The notes beneath the pieces were generated by a model, which was given only the letters and a program-made list of their open reading frames with translations, made no database searches and was not told the DNA's origin. This document shows, one piece after another, positions 1-8,174 of a DNA stretch of 64,000 nucleotides. Location of the stretch: assembly GCA_009649675.1 (NCBI GenBank), contig WJPL01000001.1, positions 1,074,469 to 1,138,468 on the forward strand. Reading direction: 5' to 3'. This DNA comes from Alphaproteobacteria bacterium HT1-32 (GTDB lineage Bacteria; Pseudomonadota; Alphaproteobacteria; Rhodospirillales; HT1-32). The number at the start of each line of letters is the position of its first letter. Position 1 is the stretch's first letter. Both the position numbers and the translations under genes were made by a program.

Positions 1-742
1 GCCGGGCTTCCCGCAGGCCGCCGATAGCGTCGATGAGACCATTCGCAACCGCCTGACGCCCGGTGAAGACGCGGCCGTCAGCCAGCTTTCCGGCTTCTGC
101 CGGTTGCAGCGGGCGACGATCAACAACCATTTCCAGGAAGGCCCCGTACATGTCGTTGATGATTGAACGCATGGCGATCCGGGCCTGCGGAGTGGTTTCC
201 TCAAGCGGGCTGGGTGCTGCTTTCAGCGGGGAACTCTTGATCGCCTCCGGCTTGATGCCGAGCTTGTCGAGCAGTCCCGTCACATCCGCTGTCTGCATGA
301 TGACACCGATGGAGCCGGTAATCGTGCCCTCACGGGCGAAGATGCGATCTGCGCCAAGCGCCGTCATATAACCGCCGGATGCCGCCATCTCGCGCATCAC
401 GGCAACAACCGGTTTATGTTCGGCCACCCGTCGCAGGGCAAGATAAAGGGTTTCGCCACCGACAAAGGTTCCGCCGGGGCTGTCGATATACACGATCAGC
501 GCACGGGCACTGTCGTCTTCCTCAATGGACTGAAGCAGTTCAAGACGGTCCTGATCATCGGTAATGACACCGGCAACCGTCAGGGTGGCAACATGATCGC
601 CCAGCGGGCCGCCAGGCTCAGCAAATCGCCAGATCAGGCTGAAGACCAGCCCGACCAGGGCGACGGCACCAAGCACCCGCCAGAAGACGAGTTTACGCTT
701 GAGCCGCCGCCGGTCGAAAAGAATGTCGGCGTCAACTGGCAT
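1..742 (-). CDS. sppA: Signal peptide peptidase SppA (S49), C-terminus cut by window edge
   Basis: Membrane serine protease of family S49 that degrades leftover signal peptides. Translation from the ATG at 742 gives a basic N-terminus, one membrane segment at about residues 18-38, then a ClpP-like fold. The nucleophile region MAASGGYM is near residues 119-126, followed by GSIGVI near 143-148. A lysine-rich stretch near 169-174 (KSSPLK) fits the general base. The length seen, about 247 residues, covers most of the short-form SppA of roughly 300; the end lies beyond base 1. It follows rpsA on the same strand with a 45-bp gap, an order common in alphaproteobacteria. Confidence 0.9.
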   Translation of the reverse strand, partial: MPVDADILFDRRRLKRKLVFWRVLGAVALVGLVFSLIWRFAEPGGPLGDHVATLTVAGVITDDQDRLELLQSIEEDDSARALIVYIDSPGGTFVGGETLYLALRRVAEHKPVVAVMREMAASGGYMTALGADRIFAREGTITGSIGVIMQTADVTGLLDKLGIKPEAIKSSPLKAAPSPLEETTPQARIAMRSIINDMYGAFLEMVVDRRPLQPAEAGKLADGRVFTGRQAVANGLIDAIGGLREAR

Positions 743-787
743 GAGCCATCACCGCCGACATTCTGCAGCTATGAACGACAGTCCGGA

Positions 788-2512
788 TCAGGACTCGTCG
801 TCCGGCTTGTCGCCGACCTGTTTCTCGCGCAGCGCTGCACCGAGAATATCGCCCAGCGAGGCACCCGAATCCGAGGATCCGTAGTCTTCCATCGCCTTCT
901 TTTCTTCTTCGACTTCGCGCTGTTTGATCGACAGCGTCAGTTTACGGGTAGCCTTGTCGATCTGCGTGATCTTGGCGTCGATCTTCTCGCCGGTGGCGAA
1001 ACGATCCGGACGCTGTTCCGAACGATCACGGGACAGATCGGACTTGCGGATGAAGCCGGTGATCGAGTCGTTGACCAGAACTTCAATGCCGTTGTCCTGA
1101 ACGACAGTGATCGTGCAGGTGACGATCGCGCCTTTCTTGACACCGTCCATGGCAGATTCAAACGGATCATTCTCGAGCTGCTTGATGCCGAGGCTGATGC
1201 GTTCTTTCTCCACATCCACGTCGAGGACCTTGGCCTTGACCATATCGCCCTTCTTGAAGCCTTCGAGAGCTTCTTCGCCGGTGGCATCCCAACGGATGTC
1301 CGAGGTATGAACCATACCGTCGATATCGCCGGACAGACCCACGAACAGACCGAATTCGGTGATGTTCTTGATCTCGCCTTCGATGGCGGTACCTGCCGGG
1401 AAGTTCTCGGCGAAGTCGTCCCAGGGATTCGACATCGTCTGCTTCAGGCCAAGGCTGATGCGGCGCTTCTGCGGATCCACATCGAGAACCATGACTTCCA
1501 CTTCCTGCGAGGTGGAAACGATCTTGCCCGGATGGACGTTCTTCTTGGTCCAGCTCATTTCGGACACATGGACGAGACCTTCGACACCCGGCTCCAGCTC
1601 GACGAACGCGCCGTAGTCGGTGATGTTGGTCACGCGGCCGGTGAACTTCGTACCAACCGGATATTTGGCTTCGACACCATCCCACGGATCGGCCTCGAGC
1701 TGCTTCATGCCAAGGCTGATGCGCTGGGTTTCCGGGTTGAAGCGGATAACCTGAACATTCACCGTCTGGCCGATCTGCAGAGCTTCGGTCGGGTGGTTGA
1801 TACGACGCCATGCGATGTCGGTGACATGCAGCAGGCCGTCAACGCCGCCGAGATCAACGAACGCACCGTAATCGGTGATGTTCTTGACCACGCCCTCGAG
1901 AACCTGGCCTTCCGTGAGGTTGGCAACCAGTTCGGTACGGGCTTCGGCGCGGGTTTCTTCCAGCACGGCACGGCGCGAGACAACGATATTGCCACGGCTG
2001 CGGTCCATCTTGAGGATCTGGAACGGCTGCGGGTTGCCCATCAGCGGGGTTACATCGCGAACCGGGCGGATATCCACCTGGCTGCCCGGCAGGAAGGCCA
2101 CGGCGCCGTTCAGGTCGACAGTGAAACCACCCTTTACGCGGCCATAGATCTGACCGGTAACGCGCTCGGTGTTTTCGAAAGACTTTTCCAGTTCTTTCCA
2201 GGCTTCCTCGCGGCGGGCCTTTTCGCGGGACAGCATGATATTGCCGTCCTTGTCTTCGTAGCGTTCGACAAAGACGTCGACAATGTCGCCGACCTTGATC
2301 GTAACGCCGCCACCGGGGGCGCGGAATTCCTTGAGGGAAACACGGCCTTCAGATTTCAGGCCTACATCGACAATCGCATCTTCGTTGTCGGTGGCAACAA
2401 TGGTGCCCTTGAGCACCGAACCTTCAAAACCGTCTTCGCCGACGGCTTCGTCGAGCATCGCGGCAAAGTCTTCGTCCATTGCGGGCATCGTGTCCGCTGC
2501 TGTATTCGCCAT
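788..2512 (-). CDS. rpsA: 30S ribosomal protein S1
   Basis: RNA-binding ribosomal protein that helps the 30S subunit engage mRNA. The 574-residue product has six S1 repeats; the central ones show the G-x-V-x-N-I-T-D-Y-G-A-F-V pattern and the recurrent RISLG(M/L/I)KQ linker ends. The start is the ATG at 2512 (MANTAADTMP), preceded by AAAGGA at a good distance, and not the upstream in-frame start at 2593, whose extra 27 residues are not S1-like. It lies downstream of aroA-cmk, a classic aroA-cmk-rpsA arrangement. A long open frame on the opposite strand is a codon-bias shadow. Confidence 0.98.
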   Translation of the reverse strand: MANTAADTMPAMDEDFAAMLDEAVGEDGFEGSVLKGTIVATDNEDAIVDVGLKSEGRVSLKEFRAPGGGVTIKVGDIVDVFVERYEDKDGNIMLSREKARREEAWKELEKSFENTERVTGQIYGRVKGGFTVDLNGAVAFLPGSQVDIRPVRDVTPLMGNPQPFQILKMDRSRGNIVVSRRAVLEETRAEARTELVANLTEGQVLEGVVKNITDYGAFVDLGGVDGLLHVTDIAWRRINHPTEALQIGQTVNVQVIRFNPETQRISLGMKQLEADPWDGVEAKYPVGTKFTGRVTNITDYGAFVELEPGVEGLVHVSEMSWTKKNVHPGKIVSTSQEVEVMVLDVDPQKRRISLGLKQTMSNPWDDFAENFPAGTAIEGEIKNITEFGLFVGLSGDIDGMVHTSDIRWDATGEEALEGFKKGDMVKAKVLDVDVEKERISLGIKQLENDPFESAMDGVKKGAIVTCTITVVQDNGIEVLVNDSITGFIRKSDLSRDRSEQRPDRFATGEKIDAKITQIDKATRKLTLSIKQREVEEEKKAMEDYGSSDSGASLGDILGAALREKQVGDKPDDES

Positions 2513-2627
2513 AGATAATTCGTCCTTTCGATCATTTATCTGGCCTGCCGGTTGTCTCCGGCGGTCTCTGTTGGAAAATTGGCTGATTAGCACCGCTTTC
2601 AGGCTCTTGCGGCCCTTACGCGGCGTG

Positions 2628-2656
2628 CAATTTGCGCGGCGGCTGCGTCAAGTCAA
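2628..2656 (-). promoter_or_regulatory. Possible rpsA promoter
   Basis: In the 244-bp gap upstream of rpsA the minus strand reads TTGACT (2656-2651), a 17-bp spacer, then AAATTG (2633-2628). A second overlapping TTGACG is next to it. The -35 is good and the -10 is weak. The gap would let rpsA be transcribed apart from cmk. This is a pattern match only. Confidence 0.25.
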
Positions 2657-2756
2657 GCGAATCCTCCGAAAAACAACGAATTCCGCCATATATTGAGAAA
2701 ATTTACCCGATTCATATCTGCGGAAGCGGAGTCTGTTTCTGAGGCGGCAATCCGGG

Positions 2757-3380
2757 TCAGCCTTCAGGCAGACCCTGACAGGCTTCAAGTCCTGCTGCAC
2801 AGGCAGCCTCAATATCCAGATCTGTCGTATCAATCCGGACCGCATCAGGCGCCGCCATCAGCGGTGCCGTTTCCCGTTCGCTGTCCCGTTTGTCACGCGA
2901 CCGGATATCCCGGAGAACAGTTTCAAATGTCACCGTCTCGCCACGTCCGGCCAGTTCCCGATGACGGCGACGCGCCCGTTCTTCAGCAGATGCCGTGACA
3001 AAAAGTTTCACAGCAGCATCCGGGCAGATGACGGTGCCGATATCGCGGCCATCAATAACGATACCGCGTCCGCCGGGCGGGTTTGCGGCCAGATTGCGCT
3101 GGAATTCCAGCAACCGTTCCCGCACAGCCGGCAGGGCCGCAACAACCGATGCCGCCTCGCCCGCATCTGCGCTGCGCAGTCCCGGCTGTTCCAGGTCTTC
3201 CGGCTTCAGGCCGGCCGCTATCTCCACCGGGTCTCTGCCGGTTGCTTCGGAGATCGCACCGACCGCCCGGTACAGCAGGCCGGTGTCCAGGTGATCGAAA
3301 CCGAAATGTTCCGCCAGCCATTTTGACAACGTGCCCTTTCCCGAGGCTGCCGGGCCATCGACGGCGATGACAATACTCAC
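2757..3380 (-). CDS. cmk: Cytidylate kinase
   Basis: Phosphorylates CMP and dCMP with ATP. The 207-residue product opens with the P-loop [10 protein letters not shown] at residues 8-17, has the [14 protein letters not shown]-binding region near 36-46, and carries [16 protein letters not shown] near 110-125, typical of Cmk. The start codon is GTG at 3380. It shares the GTGA overlap with the aroA stop, so the two are translationally coupled. Length matches the short bacterial form. Confidence 0.96.
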   Translation of the reverse strand: MSIVIAVDGPAASGKGTLSKWLAEHFGFDHLDTGLLYRAVGAISEATGRDPVEIAAGLKPEDLEQPGLRSADAGEAASVVAALPAVRERLLEFQRNLAANPPGGRGIVIDGRDIGTVICPDAAVKLFVTASAEERARRRHRELAGRGETVTFETVLRDIRSRDKRDSERETAPLMAAPDAVRIDTTDLDIEAACAAGLEACQGLPEG

Positions 3381-4711
3381 GGTGCAATTCCGGACAGGTC
3401 AGCGCCCAGTCCCTGCATCAGGTCGATAAAACCGGGAAAGCTGGTGGCAATGGGTGCCGCGTCATCAATGGCAACCGGTTTGCGGCAGGCCAGCCCGAAG
3501 ACCAGAAAGGCCATGCAGATACGGTGATCGAGGCTGGTAACCACTGCCTCTGCCCCACCCGGCGGCGGGCCATCGCAGCCGGTTATGGTCAGCCAGTCCG
3601 GCCCTTCCTCCACTTCTACCCCGCATTGTGTCAGCCCCGCAGCAACCAGTGCCAGCCGGTCGCTTTCCTTAACCCGCAATTCACCAACCCCTACAAACCG
3701 GGTGATACCCTTTGCTGTTGCAGCCGCAGCAGCAAGGACCGGATATTCATCAATCATGGAAGCCGCCCGGCCCGCCGGTACCTCAACCGCCGTCAGGCGG
3801 CTGTAACGCGTGCGGATATCAGCAACCGGCTCTCCGGCTTCGACCCGTTCGTTCAGGAAGGTGATATCTGCCCCCATTTCACGCAGCGTCGTGAACAAGC
3901 CGATCCGGCCGGGATTGAGGCCAACATTACGCACCACAACCTCCGACCCTTCCGTCAGCAGGCCCGCAACCAGCGGAAATGCAGCAGAACTGGGATCACC
4001 CGGCACAACAACCGCACGCCCGGTCAGTTCCGGCTGACCTTCCAGCGTGATACGGGCCCCACCATCTGCCAGAGTTTCCGTCTTAACCACCGCCCCGAAA
4101 TGGGTCAGCATCCGTTCAGTATGATCGCGGGTCTGTACCCGTTCCACTACCGTCGTGCGGCCCGGCGTGTTCAGTCCGGCCAGCAGAACAGCAGATTTCA
4201 CCTGGGCCGACGCCACCGGGGTTTCATACTCAACCGGCAGCGGATTCGCGGCTCCCCTGACCGTCAGCGGCAACAGCGTCCCCTCCCGCCCCGTGAATTC
4301 AGCGCCAAACAGGCGGAGCGGCGCCGCAATACGTTCCATCGGACGGCGACGCAGGCTCGCATCCCCGGTAAAGACCACCGTAACCGGATGCGTGGCTGCA
4401 ATGCCCATCAGCAGACGCACACCGGTTCCGGCATTGCCCATGTCGATGATGTCCACCGGCTCGCGCAAGGCACCGATTCCCCGGCCATGCACATGCCAGA
4501 CCCCGTCCGCGTCACGGCTGATCTCTGCACCAAAGGCGCGCATGGCATCAGCCGTGGCCAGAACATCCTCGCCTTCCAGCAGGCCGGTAATCGTCGTCTC
4601 CCCGACGGCGAGGCCGCCGAGCATCAGACTACGATGTGAAACTGACTTGTCGCCGGGAGCCGAGACGACACCCTGAAGTCCCCGTGAAGGGCGAGACTCA
4701 AAAGGCTGCAT
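3377..4711 (-). CDS. aroA: 3-phosphoshikimate 1-carboxyvinyltransferase (EPSP synthase)
   Basis: Joins shikimate-3-phosphate and PEP in the shikimate pathway. The 444-residue product has the N-terminal [13 protein letters not shown] motif, [12 protein letters not shown] (PEP and glyphosate-site loop) near residues 90-101, and RVKESDRL near the C-terminal third. I chose the ATG at 4711 because AAGG lies about 7 bp upstream; an in-frame ATG at 4729 has no visible ribosome site. It overlaps cmk by 4 bp and is divergent from the FYDLN gene. Confidence 0.96.
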   Translation of the reverse strand: MQPFESRPSRGLQGVVSAPGDKSVSHRSLMLGGLAVGETTITGLLEGEDVLATADAMRAFGAEISRDADGVWHVHGRGIGALREPVDIIDMGNAGTGVRLLMGIAATHPVTVVFTGDASLRRRPMERIAAPLRLFGAEFTGREGTLLPLTVRGAANPLPVEYETPVASAQVKSAVLLAGLNTPGRTTVVERVQTRDHTERMLTHFGAVVKTETLADGGARITLEGQPELTGRAVVVPGDPSSAAFPLVAGLLTEGSEVVVRNVGLNPGRIGLFTTLREMGADITFLNERVEAGEPVADIRTRYSRLTAVEVPAGRAASMIDEYPVLAAAAATAKGITRFVGVGELRVKESDRLALVAAGLTQCGVEVEEGPDWLTITGCDGPPPGGAEAVVTSLDHRICMAFLVFGLACRKPVAIDDAAPIATSFPGFIDLMQGLGADLSGIAP

Positions 4712-4895
4712 TTTTCTGCCTTGTCGCATGAAATACTGTGAGCGGCGGGAATATCACGAACCTCCGCATGCCGCGACCCCTTTGATCTAATTTCGGCCGA
4801 GACAAGATTTACTTTTGACAGCGAGCAACGATCATGGCAAACGCCCCGAAGACCAAGCTGGTCAAGACTGTCAAGACGGATGGAGAGTGCATCAG

Positions 4896-5255
4896 ATGTT
4901 ACCGGAACGCGGCGCAAAACGACTTTGCGGATCCTGCGGGTTAAAATTTTACGACCTCGCAAAAACGCCGATCATCTGCCCCAAATGCGGCACTGAACAT
5001 GACCCGCTGGCATCCATGAAACTCAAACGCCAGACTCAGTCGCCTAATGACGCTGCGAAATCGCGCGCAAAGGCAAAACTGAAGAAAGTCGTGGAAGTCG
5101 ATGATGATGATGATCTGATTGATGATGACGATGATGACGATGATGATGACGAGTCGCTGATCGAAGACACGTCAGACATCGGCGGCGATGACGATGATGA
5201 CCTGTCGGAAGTACGGGAAAACATCGGCAGCGACGACGATACGGACAGGTCCTGA
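4896..5255 (+). CDS. TIGR02300-type FYDLN-acid zinc-ribbon protein
   Basis: Small alphaproteobacterial protein of unknown function. The N-terminal part has two CxxC pairs (LCGSCG, ICPKCG) around the family signature FYDL, a likely zinc ribbon. The rest is a linker followed by a strongly acidic tail made of Asp runs, from about residue 68 to the end. I take the ATG at 4896 (MLPERGAKRLC), 119 residues, because GGAG lies about 10 bp upstream and it matches where family members begin. An upstream TTG at 4815 in the same frame would add 27 residues without family likeness. It precedes tRNA-Ala. Confidence 0.88.
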   Translation: MLPERGAKRLCGSCGLKFYDLAKTPIICPKCGTEHDPLASMKLKRQTQSPNDAAKSRAKAKLKKVVEVDDDDDLIDDDDDDDDDDESLIEDTSDIGGDDDDDLSEVRENIGSDDDTDRS

Positions 5256-5265
5256 TCATTTAGGC

Positions 5266-5294
5266 TTGCACGGGGGCCCAACACTCCCTAATTA
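5266..5294 (+). promoter_or_regulatory. Promoter of tRNA-Ala
   Basis: TTGCAC at 5266-5271, a 17-bp spacer, and TAATTA at 5289-5294. Transcription would start near 5301, about 12 bp before the mature tRNA. The -35 is close to consensus and the -10 moderate. Confidence 0.45.
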
Positions 5295-5313
5295 TCCCGC
5301 CGCACAAAGTTCC

Positions 5314-5389
<76 letters not shown>

Positions 5390-5396
5390 GATCCGG

Positions 5397-5429
5397 AAAA
5401 GGCCCGATGCAACAGCGTCGGGCCTTTTT
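5397..5429 (+). terminator. Rho-independent terminator after tRNA-Ala
   Basis: Perfect 11-bp stem AAAAGGCCCGA / TCGGGCCTTTT around a 10-nt loop, followed by a T run. It ends 40 bp after the tRNA. Confidence 0.9.
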
Positions 5430-5718
5430 GATTTCCGGGGGTTTGCCGTGTCTGAAAGCCTGTTCAGAAGGCCATCCGATGAGCGGCGGGCAGACAGGTT
5501 GAGGAGACATGTCGTCAATGGCCTGCCACCCGCCGTCGCCGGATGCTTTGCCGCCAGAGCCGGGGGTAAGTGGCCCGGCGGCGGGCTGGTTGGGGACCAG
5601 CCGGGGTATAATCAGACCTTTCCACATACCCGTTTGAAACGATATGCGTAATGATACGTATATTGAACAGACTGGCGCACCAGCCGGTACCGGACAGCAA
5701 TCAAGAGCTGGATATGCG
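5430..5718 (+). other. Non-coding gap with a possible promoter for the diguanylate cyclase
   Basis: No convincing gene lies in this stretch. A perfect TATAAT is present at 5607-5612, but the sequence 17 bp upstream (GGCTGG) is a poor -35, so this may be an activator-dependent promoter or chance. An in-frame start at 5644 could extend the next gene but lacks a ribosome site. Confidence 0.35.
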
Positions 5719-6912
5719 ATGAATGATCTCACTGCCCGCCGTTTCACAATTTCCTATATCCTCGGCCTGTCACTGATCGGCCTGATTGCGATCACCACGC
5801 ATTTTGTTGTCGACCGGATTGCCCGTCATCAGCAGATCTTTGCAGCAGAGATCAATTTTGCCGGCCGGCAGCGTATGCTGGTACAGTTGGTAGCCCGGCA
5901 AGCCGTCGAGTTTTCAACAGCGGACGCCATGACGCGCCCTGACGTGGTCCGGCAGATGGCCCGCGCGACGGACGAACTTGAACAGGCACACAAGGCACTG
6001 ATTTCCGGTGCAGCCCTGCAGGGTCTAGAACTGTATCAGTCCAGAAATGTCGACCATCTCTATTTCGAGCCGCCAGAGAATCTGGACATGCAGGTCCGCG
6101 CCTTCATCTCGACCGCGCGTGAAGTGCTGGCAGCCTCCGAACAGGGGCCGGAGATGGTGAGAACAGCCATCCGGCAACTGGAAGCCTCCGCTAATGGCGA
6201 CCTTGCAGCCAGCCTTGAGACCGCAGTTTCAGTCTATGAAAAAGAAGCCCGGGATCATGCCTCTGCCCTGCGGCAGATTCTGCTGGTCATGCTGGCCGTG
6301 CTGCTGGCCACATTGGTTGCCGAAGCCCTGTTCCTGTTCCGACCACTTTTTCGCCGGGTCAGGCAACAGCAGCAGGAGTTGCATGACCTTGCCCGCACAG
6401 ACCCCCTGACCGGATGCCATAACCGCCGCAGTTTCCTGCTGCTGGCAGAGCATGAATATCAGCAGATCAGGCGCACGGATGGAAAAGCCTGCGTGCTGAT
6501 GCTCGATATCGACCGGTTCAAGAATGTTAACGACACTTATGGGCATGCGGTTGGTGATGATGTGATCCGCTGTATGGCAGAGATCTGCCTCCAGTCACTG
6601 CGGTCCGCAGATATCTTTGGCCGGCTGGGAGGCGAGGAGTTCTGCGCCATCTTGCCGAACACCGGCATGGAGGACGGCCGGACAGCTGCGGAAAAGGTAC
6701 GGGCAGCGCTTGAAGCTGCCACCGTCGAGCTTCCGGACGGGGGGCAGCTGAACTTCACCGCAAGTATCGGCCTCGCTCCCCTGAATAAAGTAAACAACAG
6801 TGTCCATCAGGCGATGGAACAGGCTGACGCAAACCTCTATCATGCCAAGAACACCGGACGTAACCGGGTATCAGGGCCAGAGGAAGCGCAGAATGACGAC
6901 AGAACGAATTGA
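5719..6912 (+). CDS. Membrane diguanylate cyclase (PilJ-like sensor + GGDEF)
   Basis: Likely makes c-di-GMP from two GTP. The 397-residue product has a membrane segment at about residues 10-31, a helical periplasmic region resembling the PilJ/NarX-type sensor domain (FAGRQRMLVQLVARQ near 47-61), a second membrane segment near 190-215, and a C-terminal GGDEF domain. The active-site motif is GGEEF at 304-308. An inhibitory I-site RSAD is at 295-298, exactly five residues before it, so product feedback is expected. DIDRFKNVND supplies the metal-binding Asp. I chose ATG 5719 over 5644 because the extra residues add nothing recognisable. The gene overlaps the next by 20 bp. Confidence 0.92.
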   Translation: MNDLTARRFTISYILGLSLIGLIAITTHFVVDRIARHQQIFAAEINFAGRQRMLVQLVARQAVEFSTADAMTRPDVVRQMARATDELEQAHKALISGAALQGLELYQSRNVDHLYFEPPENLDMQVRAFISTAREVLAASEQGPEMVRTAIRQLEASANGDLAASLETAVSVYEKEARDHASALRQILLVMLAVLLATLVAEALFLFRPLFRRVRQQQQELHDLARTDPLTGCHNRRSFLLLAEHEYQQIRRTDGKACVLMLDIDRFKNVNDTYGHAVGDDVIRCMAEICLQSLRSADIFGRLGGEEFCAILPNTGMEDGRTAAEKVRAALEAATVELPDGGQLNFTASIGLAPLNKVNNSVHQAMEQADANLYHAKNTGRNRVSGPEEAQNDDRTN

Positions 6913-7687
6913 AAAAATTGCCCGCCATATCGAATCCGAACACCGGGCGAAACAGCGTTTCAAACGCCTGACAGGCGATCTGGCACCACAGTCGCTCAGC
7001 GAGTGTTATGCGATCCAGAACCGCCTGGCGACGGCCTTTCTCGACGATGACGGGCCGGTTGCCGGCTACAAGATCGCCCTGACATCTCCCGCTGTTCAGA
7101 AGCTCTGCAATGTCGATCAGCCCGCAGGTGGCCTGATACAGGCCAGCCGGTTCCATCAGGGCCCCGGCCAGGCCTCTCTCGCAAATTTTGTCCGGCTGGG
7201 TGTTGAATTTGAACTGGCCGTCAGGATCGGCGATGCCGTTCTGGCCAGCGATACCCCCTGGACCCGGGACAGCATTACCCCTCATGTGGCAGCGATCATG
7301 CCGGCTTTTGAACTGATCGACGACCGGGATGCCGATTATGAAGATCTCGACGGCTATTCCATCGCCGCCGACCGCTGCTGGAATGGAGGCATCGTGATGG
7401 GAACACCTGTCACAGACTGGCAGCATCTTGACCTGGCTTCGGCCGCCGTCACCATGACCATGAATAATGGTGAGACAGAGACCGGCAGCACCGGTGCGGC
7501 ACTGGGCCACCCGCTGGATGCACTGGCCTGGCTGGCCAATCAGTGGGCCTCCATCGGGCGCAGCATGGAATCCGGTGCTGTCATCATGACCGGCAGCGTT
7601 CTGGCCACCCGTTTTCCAAAAGCCGGCGACCATTTCCGCCACGAAATCGCCGGGCTGGGTGCGGTCGAGCTTTCCATCGACAGCTAG
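6893..7687 (+). CDS. 2-keto-4-pentenoate hydratase / FAH-superfamily enzyme
   Basis: 264-residue member of the MhpD-like hydratase/decarboxylase group, which adds water to or decarboxylates 2-oxo acids from meta-cleavage pathways. The metal-binding E-x-E is in GVEFELAVRIGD (about residues 103-114). GYKIALTSPAVQ near 59-70 and the C-terminal MTGSVLATRFPKAGDHF are family-typical. Start ATG 6893 is chosen since upstream in-frame residues from 6800 overlap the cyclase GGDEF domain. Its 5' end overlaps the cyclase gene by 20 bp, so they are probably co-transcribed, though no functional link is evident. The substrate is unknown; no ring-cleavage genes are nearby. Confidence 0.85.
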   Translation: MTTERIEKIARHIESEHRAKQRFKRLTGDLAPQSLSECYAIQNRLATAFLDDDGPVAGYKIALTSPAVQKLCNVDQPAGGLIQASRFHQGPGQASLANFVRLGVEFELAVRIGDAVLASDTPWTRDSITPHVAAIMPAFELIDDRDADYEDLDGYSIAADRCWNGGIVMGTPVTDWQHLDLASAAVTMTMNNGETETGSTGAALGHPLDALAWLANQWASIGRSMESGAVIMTGSVLATRFPKAGDHFRHEIAGLGAVELSIDS

Positions 7688-7717
7688 TCCTTCCGTTGAT
7701 GGATGGAAATCAAAACC

Positions 7718-7813
7718 GGCATCCTTCGAGACGCGCTTTCAGCGCTCCTCAGGATGAGGAAATAGTTTCAGCCTCATCCTGAGGAGCAGCGCAGCTGCGT
7801 CTCGAAGGATGCC
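7718..7813. repeat. REP-like palindrome doublet, copy 1
   Basis: A roughly 96-bp inverted repeat. The outer arms are GGCATCCTTCGAGACGC / GCGTCTCGAAGGATGCC; the inner arms are CTCCTCAGGATGAGG / CCTCATCCTGAGGAG. Each half can also fold by itself (CATCCT with AGGATG, plus GCGC-TTTCA-GCGC). Three more copies lie at 23381, 23807 and 34043. It sits at the 3' end of the hydratase gene and could act as a transcript end. Confidence 0.9.
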
Positions 7814-7929
7814 GGGACAACCGGGGCAAAACCTCACTGAGGTCCAGCATTCACCCCCGTGAAGATCGTTGTCGGCCCGCTGGCAAGGCGGTACGCTGAC
7901 TCCCGGACTTGCCATCAGGAGGTGAACAG

Positions 7930-8166
7930 ATGGTTCTCGATGACGGCACGCTTGCCGCACTGGCTGACGCATCCCTGCGGGTACTGGGTGAAGCACATCC
8001 GCTGACCGGGGTGATCCTGATGGCCGCCGCCGGGGATCTTGATTCCCATGATGTCTGGTGTGAAATCGAACGCCTGCCGGACCAGCCCCGTCGCCTTTTC
8101 GCCTCTGCGGTCGCCGAAGTTTTCCCGGCCTTCGCCGGTCCCGGCGAAGGTGACTGCCTCCACTAA
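7930..8166 (+). CDS. Small hypothetical protein (78 aa)
   Basis: No family recognised. The ATG at 7930 is preceded by a near-perfect ribosome site (AGGAGGTG about 6 bp upstream), the main reason to believe it. The product (MVLDDGTLAALADASLRVL...) is mildly acidic, with no Cys pair, signal peptide or membrane segment, and has the look of a small cytosolic alpha-helical protein. It converges with the cbiG-cobJ gene, ending 9 bp before that stop. A regulatory or chaperone-like role would be a guess. Confidence 0.55.
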   Translation: MVLDDGTLAALADASLRVLGEAHPLTGVILMAAAGDLDSHDVWCEIERLPDQPRRLFASAVAEVFPAFAGPGEGDCLH

Positions 8167-8174
8167 AACCGGAT

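Noticed and set aside
416-2518. A 700-codon open frame opposite rpsA
   Set aside because: The other strand encodes unmistakable S1. The frame is an antisense shadow of strong codon bias with no family likeness or ribosome site.
4834-4944. Short frame (MANAPKTKLVKTVK...) just ahead of and overlapping the FYDLN gene
   Set aside because: 36 codons, no ribosome site, stops inside the next gene. A leader peptide is possible but not supported.
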